Source: Macrostomum hystrix (lineage: Eukaryota > Platyhelminthes > Macrostomidae). Taken from it: 64,000 bases of DNA. Shown here one piece after another: positions 1 through 11,000 of the stretch. The stretch is from the NCBI GenBank assembly GCA_950097015.1, contig CATNEN010000038.1, forward strand, positions 7,624,001 to 7,688,000. The letters run 5' to 3'. A model generated the notes under the pieces. That model searched no databases. It was not told the DNA's origin and saw only the letters and a list, made by a program, of their open reading frames with translations. Position 1 is the stretch's first letter; every line of letters begins with the position of its first letter. The position numbers and the translations under genes are program-made.

Positions 1-667
1 GCTTTCGCATTCAGGACATTGCTGTCGTAGGGGCTGAAAGCTCATGCTGTAATTATGCTTCAGCTGCTGCAGTTTGTTGACAGCATCGGGTCGCATTGGA
101 TCGACATTCGCCTTTTTCTCTGCATGTCGGCAGTCTTTACTGGACTTCACGGCTGCGACAATCGTAAGAATTTGTGTGCAAAATTGATGGAATCCCAGAG
201 GCCTAAACTACTGTTCGTGAAAATTATACATACGGATGAATAGGGAATATTCTAGAACATTGGAACAATTTGAACGATCTTTAAAAATTTACGCTTTGTC
301 GCTATTCCGTGATGGCCACAGAAAAACAAACTCAATAAGTATTTTTCTGATGATTATAGGTAGAAAGAAACCTGTTTTCGTCATATTAGTCCTAATAAAC
401 TGTTAGTCATCTAAATGCAGTGTACAGTTTAGTCCATGGACTCGAAAGGCTGTCAAAATCAGCCCAACATGTCTAGTGATGGGCGGTTTATTTTTGCTCA
501 GGGACAACAGTTTTCCCGTTTGGCATAAAATTCCAAGTCCCGATCTCCAGCTCTATAGCTACTCGGCTACAAACATTATTTTATTTGTTTTTGTTTATTT
601 TCCAACGCGTAAATTGAAAGAAATGATGAGGCCTTATCCCAATCCCAATCTGCCCCTTTTCAACCAG

Positions 668-2464
668 ATAAACGCACCAACTCAACTATCGCCTGGAGAA
701 CAATGCCGACAGAGTTAGAAAGCGATTCTGACAATAACCGCATCGTTAAAATTTTCTCTCTCCACACGCGATCAGCGGCAGCCGGGTGGAGACACGAGTG
801 CTCTGCCGACTCGAGCACCTGGAGCTCATCAGAATTGCTTGAAATCGAACCCAATGTGAGTTGTGCCACAGACTAGACTCGATTACAAGATCGCGTGGGT
901 CGCACATTTCTTAGTAAAGACAATTCGCTGCTCTTTGGATATCTCACAAAGGTCCCTGAGCTCGATTCCGCGGCAAGGCCACATTCATTTAGGGCGCAGC
1001 CGCGGAGAGAAGGCTTCATGGGGGCTTGTCGTGCAATCCCGAACCCCAAGGCTCACTGCCCGACGATGAGAAATCAGGGCAGATGTACATTCACTTTCAG
1101 CGTGTGTGTGCTGAGGTTCAGCGGAATGGGCAGAATTTTTCCACCATCTGCATGGGTCTCGAAATATAGCATTTAAGACAAGTGCTCTTTTGACGTCCTT
1201 TTACGATATTAGTTTTACAAATTGAAAACCTAATATAATCCAGGTGGAGTACCGAACCGAACTAAACTTATACCAGTCGTCCTTACCATTGGTCGGTCTA
1301 CGAACCTGGTGGACAGCCAGTGTTAGCCGAGCTGGTGCTAGAAGAATCGACCATCTGAAAGTTTGCTGCAAGGTGTGGTGCAATTCCACCTGGGCGGACA
1401 CGGTTACATCGGAGTGGCGAATTCCAAAGCCGAGCTGGTTTAGTCTTGGTGAGTCGCTTAAGTGCATGGATTAACGTTTGCTGTCCGCCCGCCATGATTT
1501 TGAGCGCATCTTACCCATAGACAGTTAGCGCGTAAATAATGTCTATGTCACACTTTAAATGTCTATGGCCTAAAGTTTTTGGCAGTTAAGCTTGGCAGCA
1601 AGTCGTGGCCATAGACAGTCTAGGCATGCAAAAATAATTTTGCGGTCTGCATGGCTAAAATCATGAATATACTCGTATTTTCCAACACGAAGCGATTGCA
1701 TGCTTAAATTTAATTGGAGTTTTAACCACCTAACTAGTTCGCAAAAGGTATAATATTTTTCTATCTCTGTCGCAGCGTCATTTAAAATCGTTACTTTTTT
1801 TTCATAAAACTACATTTTTTAGATTCCAATGCGATTGTTGTCGTTGCGGTCGTTCTACCCATCGTATTCTTGATTGCTGGCGTGGTACTCACTTCAGCAT
1901 TCTATCGATTGTGCGCTAGACAGGTATTTAAGCTTCTCTAAAAATATAAAATAACAACTAATGGTATATAAGATAAAGAATAATTTAATAAAAGCAAAGT
2001 AATAGATAACGTCCTTATAAGTAGCAGTGGTTCAATAAGATTTGAGTTATTTTCTAAGTTAACTCAAGTTAACTTGTAGTTAACCTCAGACCTAAAAAAA
2101 GAATTCCGTGATTTGGCAGAAAAATTCTGCGCACAGACGAAGCCGAAGCCGTAGTCAGTCGCGCGGTGAGACCTCCGAGTCGATGCTCAACGACTCACCC
2201 GCAACCGTTCCGGCCCAGCCCGCACCGCACAATGCAAACAAGTTTCCATGTCGCCACCAAATGCGCCGAAATTCTCGCCTGGGTGATAGTCAGTATATCG
2301 GCAGCAGCGTGGCTGACACAAACGTCTCTAGTGCCGAGGTTCGGTCGGAATATTCTTCCCAGGAAAATTGCACTTACTTAAACCAGGCCCACAGACTCGT
2401 AGTAGCAGACGACGATCACACCTACGAACCGGTGGTGCGAATTCTACCTGCCGCGGCTGTGTAA
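668..2464 (+). CDS. Single-pass membrane protein, C-terminal part (5' exons missing)
   Basis: Four exons join in frame: 668-855, 1244-1448, 1823-1923 and 2120-2464, with GT-AG borders and matching phases (1-0, 0-1, 1-0, then stop). The first two encode an extracellular stretch with two Asn-X-Ser/Thr sites (NSTIAW, CNSTWAD) and Trp/Cys spacing that loosely recalls an FN3 or Ig-like fold; I cannot name the domain. The third encodes one hydrophobic helix (AIVVVAVVLPIVFLIAGVVL) followed by Arg and Cys. The fourth is a cytoplasmic tail of about 114 residues, first basic (RRSRSRSQSR), then Ser-rich, then acidic, ending ILPAAAV. A type I receptor or adhesion protein is the inference. No start codon is seen, so the gene begins upstream of the window or in exons I could not find in 1-667. 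The family is not recognised. Confidence 0.55.
940..1165 (+). repeat. tRNA-derived SINE, family A (5' truncated)
   Basis: Contains the family A core: a Pol III B-box-like GAGCTCGATTCCGCGG, then GGCCACATTCATTT, GGCGCAGCCGCGGAGAGA, and later GGGCAGATGTACA and CAGCGGAATGGGCAGAATT. The same order recurs near 46.0, 46.5 and 52.1 kb and, inverted, near 42.4 and 49.4 kb. It lies in the intron between the first two exons of the upstream receptor-like gene. Confidence 0.8.
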
Positions 2465-3885
2465 GTGTGGCGCTGACTGACTGTACGGGCAAGTCAAGGA
2501 GAGAGTAACTCGCACACTATTTATTGTACATAAAATCTTGTTGGTTGGCTAAGTTAACTCAGCTATCGTTATTTCTGTCTCTTTTTTCTACTATACTTCT
2601 TGGTTGTACTCTGAAAGTTATTCACTTTTTATAGATTATACATTTATATTGCTGTCATTTTATTTAGATAAGTTGAAGTACGAGTATGATAGTAGGAATT
2701 GCACCACATCCAGAATATTTTGGCCACTATACCATTATGCATCAATAGAAACGTTTTGGTAATATCGCGGAATATGCATGTGTATAAATCTATCATAAGG
2801 AATTATTGGCAGAGCAGTCAACGCTTTTACCACTCGCACTCAAGACCATGAGCTCGATTCCGCGAGTTTTAATTGATTTAGGCGAAGTCACGGAGAGGAG
2901 GCATGGGGGCTTGAAGTGCAATTTACGTGCCGTTAACATTTGAGCAAAAAAATTAATCATGCAACCATATCGGCTATTAATTATTGTTGATTATGTTGTT
3001 GATTGTTTTGAATGATAAATGAACAATTTTGGGTTCGCGATAAAGCTTTATACAGAGCTAGTAGTCTTTGTCACCAGGGTATTCGACAGGAATCGCTGAC
3101 TAGCTCGACGATGTCGACTTAGGCTAAATTATGCTTCGACTTCGGCATAATTTTATAGCAAATGTACATGCAAATAGTTTCATTTGACCTGTCCCGAACA
3201 GTATTTTATATTTTAGCTTATGAGTTTCCTTGCGCTTGTCTAAGATCGTCAGACAATTTCCTTGATGATTTGGCTATTTTTTACTATGCATCGTGGTAAT
3301 ACGAATTTAGTATTTTGTGACCTAATTCTTACTGTGAGCCTGTAATTTGTAACAAATAATTTTCACTTCGATTTCTTTCGCTTTTGTACAGTACTTCTAA
3401 TTATATACATATATGGTGCTAATTTCGATCGTGAGTACATTGCGTGCTGTTATTTATCGTCAGAGGTTAACTCTAACTGCTCAAATTGAACGCAATAAAT
3501 GTAGCATATTTTTCGAGTGTAATCATCTGTAGTTGTAGGGCCGGTATGATCTTGATTCCAAACATAAACGTTGAGATTGAAATTCAACAACGCAAAATTT
3601 TCCGTTCCGTTACTCTCAAAATATATATAAATTACCTTGTCAATAATAAACCATCCGCATGTATTCATGTGTGTGTAGGAGTAAAATGATTTGATTTGAT
3701 TTTTCAAAAGCTAAGTAAATGCGTTAACTCTATAGTGATCTTCTTTATTTGCAAAAATATTTAACAGCCTGCGTCGGTTTTAAGAAAAAATCAACCTTTA
3801 CTTTTTAGGAAAGACTGCATTGTATTGTAAGTCTTGGGCTCATTTTCCTTTTGAGGTGCATTTTTAATTTACGATAGAAACGAAA
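2465..3885. other. 3' flank and intergenic DNA, no gene seen
   Basis: AT-rich sequence after the stop at 2464. Apart from a degraded SINE at 2806-2935 I see no exon-like stretch. The short open frames around 3450-3700 have no codon pattern or homology I recognise. Confidence 0.5.
2806..2935 (+). repeat. SINE family A, degraded copy
   Basis: Retains an A-box-like GGCAGAGCAGTCAACGC and the B-box-like GAGCTCGATTCCGCG, with a corrupted body (GAAGTCACGGAGAGGAGGC). The 3' half is missing. Confidence 0.65.
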
Positions 3886-3889
3886 ATGC

Positions 3890-4320
3890 AGGGCTGTTTC
3901 GTTCTAACATCGCGATATAACATGCAAAAGGACGCATTTGCATCGATCTATAACATGTTAGATGTTGCGTGTAAAATATTCTTATTCCAAGAAAAAAATA
4001 AAATAAATGACAAGAAATTATATTTATATTGCTTTAGCGAGCTATACAAATTATTAATATTACCTATAGCTAGCCTAGCTAAACTACAAATAGCTAGTTA
4101 ATAAGTAGGCATTTTTCTTATTGCTACACTGCTAGTAAGGGGCTTTCTATTAGGATTATTTCAAGGTTAAAGTATAGGCATTAACGCAACATAACATGTT
4201 ATAAACCGATGCACATGCCAAATTTTAGCATTAACGCAACTTCTAACATGTTATACACCGATGTACATGCCCACTTTTTGCTGCTATAATCCGAAGTTAG
4301 AACGAAACATTATAGTGCGA
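3890..4320. repeat. Inverted-repeat (foldback) element, decayed
   Basis: The left arm (about 3893-3975, containing GTTTCGTTCTAACATCG and TATAACATGTTAGATGTTGC) recurs inverted in the right arm (about 4225-4317, containing GCAACTTCTAACATGTTATA and GTTAGAACGAAAC). The right side also carries a direct duplication of about 50 bp (GCATTAACGCAAC...AACATGTTAT at about 4180 and 4230). This fits an old MITE or foldback element. No target-site duplication could be fixed. Confidence 0.5.
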
Positions 4321-4329
4321 AAATGATAG

Positions 4330-5015
4330 GCTGCCGGATTTTAATTTGACCGTAACACCGTAAGAGTAGTTGGTTTTAACTAATTACTCATTATTATGCC
4401 ACAGCTTTGAATTTAACATGTGTTTTGGAATGGAATAAACAAAATTTTCTTTTTTATGCACATAAAGATGTTACGATATATTTAGCGATATTTTTAAAGC
4501 AATCTTTCAAGTTTCAAACTTTTCAACCTGGTAAATGGGTAGTTCAAATTCATTTTGTTAATTTTAGGATGCACATTGTTTGCCTTAAAATTATTAATGT
4601 TTATTAAAATAAAAAATAATATATATATTTGTTGCATTTTCAAATTCTGTTGATAATTGAAAGGTTGGTAATGATTTTTTATTTCTCGTCTTTTGTGCAC
4701 CAAGCAATCTTTTTGAAATGTCCTTTTGCCCTAAGTGTAACTTTAAAGCAGTTATAATCAGATTTCGAAAAGAATAATGTCATAAGCATTGAAACACAAT
4801 ATAATATTTTAATTAACTTGTATTTTAATAAGCATATTAAGGTGCTTATTTGATGCTTCTTAACATGCCATGTTATCTTTTCATATGCATAAAAAACTCG
4901 GTGCACAAACAACTTGAATTGAGCACCGTTAAAAGCATTTTGCTTTCTCCTTCATCCGGTTGTTAAGCGGACTAGACTTCATCTCCGCGTACGAGTATAG
5001 TCTCAGGCACAGCTG
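4330..5015. other. AT-rich DNA upstream of PHACTR, no gene seen
   Basis: No recognisable exon, repeat or RNA gene. Presumably holds the promoter and 5' UTR of the PHACTR transcript that starts at 5016, but no core promoter motif is convincing. Confidence 0.4.
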
Positions 5016-8000
5016 ATGGAGCATCAGCGACCTCGCCGGACCATCTCGCAGCCAGCTGCGAGGAGCAAATTTGCCGCCTTTGGCAAGCTGCTCAGGCCGT
5101 GGAAATGGGGCAAGGCCTCCGCCGACAAGGATGGCGGCATCTCAGCTTGCTCCGCCGCAGCTCGAGACTGCTGTAAAGAAAGTGCTTTGACAAGTGAGTA
5201 GACATGTTAGAACAAGATTGATTGATGTACTCGTAATTTAGGAACTAGCATTATTATATAAGAACTTGCTTTGCAATTATATTTCTGATTGTGGCATTTT
5301 ATTGCTGCATGTCAGTTTCAGTAAAAATGTTTATAAAATTCTTGGAACTGCCAGACAGAAGGATGTAAGATTTCCTGTGTTACTCTGCAGCAGCAGCTAT
5401 AAAAGCATCTCGCGCACTGTAGTCTTTCATTGCATCTCGCGCAGTGTCTTAGAACATCCGCTGCTTCGAATGTGCAATTTGCATTGACAAAAGAAGCTTG
5501 ATCTAGCTTGTTTCGTGGTCACTTGGGTGCAGAGATCTCGAATATACAAATTCAGCTGAGAATTGGTACAGTGTGCATGGGCAGTGTTGTAGCGAACACA
5601 TATCGAGCGCACTAGATGTGACGACCCTAAGACATTTTATTTATAGTCAATGTAGGCTTGCATGGGGCTGCATTGTATATCGATATTGCAATCGTGAGTT
5701 CCGACCTGATCTTGCCTTTAGACGAAAATTTGGCTGTGCTAACTAAATTATATATAGATATGTAGACATCTGCAAATATTCTTGTGACTCATCGTCATCT
5801 CCTCATCTCCTCATCGTGCCTCTCCTTTACCTCTGCATCTCCCCCTCCTCTCTCCGTGTCTCTCCTCTCCCTGTCTCTCCCCTGTCTCTTCCTTACGCCT
5901 TCTCATTGCAAACTATAATCAAGATGGTATCTGATGGACAGGACTTCCCTTTAAATCATCACATGGACACTGCCATTCCTGCTTTTTTCAAATCCAATGC
6001 TTCTAATCAAGCCCAATGCTTCTTATCGTGCTGTCTTCTCCCAAATTCCTCACTCGCAGTTGTTCATTTCCGGGCCCTTTTTCAAGTTTCATGTGCAAAG
6101 TTTTGTTACAGAACAGAAAATATTGTGCATCAACTAATCATACGAGCTACATAAATCTTTATCTAAAAACGGTCTCTACTGCTGTTAGTAGAAACTTGCG
6201 GCAAGTTCTCATGCTAAGAAAGTCTTCCTTCTGGCATCTTATGTTAAGGCTTATCTTTTTCTCCCTCTTAAGTCTGCTCATCTCTCTCATCTCTCTTTCA
6301 TCTCTCTCATCTCTCTTTCATCTCTCTTTCATCTCTCTCATCTCTCTCATCTCTCTTTCATCTCTCTTATCTCTCTCATCTCTCTTTCATCTCTCTCATC
6401 TCTCTCACCTCTCTTTCATCTCTCTCATCTCTCTCATCTCTCTTTCATCTCTCTCATCTCTCTTTCATCTCTCTCATCTCTCTCATCTCTCTTTCATCTC
6501 TCTCATCTCTCTCATCTCTCTTTCATCTCTCTCATCTCTCTCATCTCTCTTTCATCTCTCTCATCTCTCTCATCTCTCTTTCATCTCTCTCATCTCTCTC
6601 ATCTCTCTTTCATCTCTCTTATCTCTCTCATCTCTCTTTCATCTCTCTCATCTCTCTCATCTCTCTCATCTCTCTCATCTCTCTTTCATCTCTCTCATCT
6701 TTCTCATCTCTCTCAACTCTCTTTCACTTTTTATCCATCTCTCATCTCTCCCTCCCACACACACACACACACGCACACACACACACACTCCCATTCCAAA
6801 TCGCCATTCTGATGAGCTCCAATAAGAGCGAAACGCGTCTGGAGTTGCCTTGGTTCGAATCCTGATTTCAATTTTTTCGATACATATCGGAATCGATTCC
6901 AACATTCGATTTTTGAAATTCCATGGGCAGTGTCCTCTCTCCTCTCTCCCGCTCTCTCTCTCCCTCTTTCCCTCTCTCTCATCTCTCTCATCTCTCTCTT
7001 ATCTCTCTCATCTCTCTCATCTCTCTCACCTGTCTTTCACTTTTTATCCATCTCTCATCTCTCCCTCCCACACACGCACACACACACGCACACACACACT
7101 CCCATTCCAAATCGCCATTCTGATCCCGCCCATTGGTCGGCAGTTCCCTATCGAAGACCTATCCAGTGAACAGATAACTCAATCAGATACACTGGCTGTA
7201 CATTTTGCAGACATTTCTCTAGCTAAAATAATTAATCGTGGCTTAACTGAACATAAATAAATAGTAGAAGAGAAGCACGCTTCTACCCGACCTGCCGCGT
7301 GTTTCTGCTTGGCTAGAGTAAAGTTCGCGCGAGGTTTCGCATCAGAAAATTGTGCGCGCTGAGAGAGCGGAGCCGCAGGCGAGTTCGCCTTGCAGTGTAC
7401 TCTGTGCCTCTCCCGCTCTCACCAGTTCTGCTACTTCTCTACCCCCACCACCTTGTAGTGAGTAGGCAGATTTTGCTTGCCGCAGCCACCCCACTCCACA
7501 GCACGAAATTTTGTGTACAACTGAAGCGCAGCAATTGTGTGCGACCCGCACTGTCCGCCCCTTAAGAGACCGGCGTTGCGAGCCAGTAGGCGGTATCTGC
7601 AAATTATTAGTGTGCCGTCTGATACAGTCCCTACGAAATCCGTCACCAACGGTCTTATCGCCTCTAATTCGATAATTCGAGTCTCAATTTCTGGCGCGTC
7701 TACACGCGAACTAGATTAAATTGAAGCTGCTCGGAGTCAAAGGAGAAATCACTTTTGCTTGAAAGGACACTCGAGCCAGAAGTGTCTAACAGTGAGGAAA
7801 GGTCAGGACAAGCGACTTCAGCGGGCATCGAGCGATGGGCTGCATCCAGTCCAAGAGTCCGCGCTCAGTCGAGCTGAATACCGCGGTTGTCGGGGGCGGT
7901 CGCGAGTTCGACTCGTCCGAGCCGTCGGTCAGCGCGGCGAAATATCGCCCGGCAACCGTGTCGAACGCAGTCCAGGAGGTAGTCTTGGCAACGCCAAGCA

Positions 8001-11000
8001 GTCCGCGAAACAGCAACCAAGATTCGAACAATAACAGCGGAGTGACCGCTCCAGGTGGAGGTACTACCAATTTTACTGGATTTCTGTTAGACCCAGACGC
8101 CTGCGAGATTTTGGGACTGGGGATCAGAGGGGAGATTTCGGGACTGGGTACCAGAGAGGGAGATTTGGGGGCTGACAATCAGAGGGGGAGATTTCGGGAC
8201 TGGGGATCACAGAAGAAGATTTCGGGACTGGGGATCACAGAAGAAGATTTCGGGACTGGGGACCAGAGGGGGAGATTTCGGGACTGGGGACCAGAGGGGG
8301 AGATTTCGGGACTGGGGATCAAAGGGGGAGATTTGGGGACTGGGGATCAGAGGGGGAGATTCGGGACTGGGGATCACAGAGGAAGATTTCAGGACTGGGG
8401 ATCACAGAGGAAGATTTGGGGGCTGACAATCAGAGGGGGAGATTCGGGACTGGGGATCAGAGAGTGAATGAGGAATGAAAACCAGACAGGGAGATTTCAG
8501 GAACGGGGATCAGAAAGGGAGATTTCGGTATGGTTATTAGAGAGTGATGTCGGAATGAGGATCCGGGTGAGATTGGGGAAACGAATACAGGTATTCCCAT
8601 ATCCGACTATTGAAAGAGCAATCAGTAAATAGGAAATCTTTTTAACTTTTCAATTTACAAAGTGCTGGTTTTTTAGATCAGCATCGTGGATAGAGGATCG
8701 ACAGGGATTACCTAGCTTAAAATCCCAAAGCCCGGATTATCCCCACATTCGAACTAGCTCGCAATTAGCAAGCCCGCTGAGTTTTAGACGAAAAAATGAA
8801 GTGAACCTGTGGATTGATAGTAGCGATGAAGAACCTTTCTCAACTTAAAAAATATTTTTGTAGAAATTAGATACCTGATTGGCAGTTGCAACAATTAAAC
8901 CAACAGGGCGATAAGCAGTCAAATATAATAATCAAAAACTGTTCACAAACTGTAACAAAAACGAAAAACTGTTAAATGGTCAGAAATTTTGTTTTAAAGT
9001 TGATTTATTAACTCGTTCATTTATATTTTATTATACCGTACTGTCAAATAATTAAATATTTCAACGATTGTACTTTAGTACCTATGCACTTTAGTACATG
9101 TGTACTTTAGTACCTGTGCACTTTAGTACATGTGTACTTAAGTGCATGTGTACTTTTGTACCTGTGCGCTTTAGTACATGTGAACTTTAGTACCTCTGCA
9201 CTTTAGTACCTTTGTAATATAGTATGCTTGAACTTTAATTCGTTTGTACTCGTGTTTAGGATCGTTTAAAATTGTTCTAGTAATTAATTCCTCTAAAAGC
9301 TGATGAGTACTTCTGAACTTTTATGCGTTTGAAAAGCCCAGTAGAACACAATTGTGAACTTGAGAAGGAAATAATTCACTTGTGAATCAGTTCAGCCAAC
9401 TGTAAAATGGGCAACACTATCAGCTGGGGTAGAAAAGCTGTGTGGGTATTTGACGACCTCCCATATGGCCTGACAAAAAGGGACGATGTCTCAGTCGCCT
9501 TAAAATTCTCTTTTGACAATTCAGAACCTCCGACACAGCCGGAGCAGCTGCTCAGTTCATCAGGCCGTGTCTGCAACGGTGCTGCAACCAGCGTAGCTGC
9601 AGACTCGACTGACAACTCGGCGGGTATTCAGTTGTCCGACCAACCTGATGGTGCGACAAAAGGTTTGTACTTTTGGTTGACAGTTTTCGTTCAGTTTAGA
9701 TTTGGTTTGCAAAGAATAATTCTCGTATTTCATTGTTGCTATAAAATGAAAGTGCTATTTTCGTGACTGTCATCTCAGACAGTGTCATTTCTGTGACTGG
9801 CATCTCAGACAGTGTCATTTCTGTGACTGTTATCTCAGACAGTGTCATTTCTGTGACTGTAATCTCAGACAGTGTCATTTCTGTGACTGTCATCTCAGAC
9901 AGTGTCATTTCTGTGACTGCCATCTCAGACAGTGTCATTTCTGTGACTGCCATCTCAGACAGTGTCATTTCTGTGACTGCCATCTCAGACAGTGTCATTT
10001 CTGTGACTGCCATCTCAGACAGTGTCATTTCTGTGACTGCCATCTCAGACAGTGTCATTTCTGTGACTGCCATCTCAGACAGTGTCATTTCTGTGACTGC
10101 CATCTCAGACAGTGTCATTTCTGTGACTGGCAGCTTGGTCGCAGCAAAGCAGTCTCAGTAATTAGCAAAGGCTGTTGTATTTCAGTTAGCACAGTTTCAG
10201 CTCACAGGCATTTATTCCAAACAGAGCCAGCAGCATCTGGCCTTCTGTTGCCAAACTGGGCTGTTGAGGAACACATCCGGATGCAAAATGTTATTTTAAT
10301 GTTAGAACCTGCATTTTTACTGCATTCTATAAAATATTATATCTGTAAAGCGATTTATAACTGAAGTAATTTGCCGAGCCAGCCTCAACTATTATGAATG
10401 ATTCGTAACACAAAGTTTCCTAAACGACTCTGAACTTTAAATACCAAAATGCTATGTTAAAATTAGTCACTTGGTAAAACACTGCTCGGGTAAATTCATT
10501 TTAAGCAGCAGCAGCAGCAGCAGCAGCATCACCAGGGGTGACGGCTGCGGCGGCACTTTTTCAACCCCGAAGCCGAGCCCCAATCAGCCTGGGCGAAGCA
10601 TCAGCAGCTGCAGTGGCTCCTGTCCTGCCCCCTGGTATAATTCAAAGCTGTAAGGATGAGCACAGCTTTGAGCACTCCAACGCTAAACTGAAAATTTTTT
10701 TGTGTTCCTGCCTGCCAACTAACCTATTCTTTCATGATTTTAGGCACAATCTTAAGATAATTGCCGGTGTGAGATGCTTGCGTTGCTTCAAACATTTTAA
10801 GACACGATGCTTTTAAACCATACTGAATAACCCTATTGAGTTGCACCGGCTTTTTACTAGCACCAATCACTAAACCGCACTTTTTAATTCACGGAACTAA
10901 CTATATAGCACCGGTCATATAGTCATATAGTCATATACTAACTATATAACCGGTGTCTTTAAAGTTACCTTGGCCTCCCTCCTGACCCCAGGCTTCCCTC

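Noticed and set aside
6016-6825. 269-codon open frame, Ser/Leu-rich
   Set aside because: It is the translation of the CATCTCTCT array; length comes from repeat composition and not from coding constraint.
9696-10161. Opposed 140- and 132-codon frames with ten-residue protein repeats
   Set aside because: A 30-bp minisatellite keeps both strands open; no start context or flanking coding sequence.
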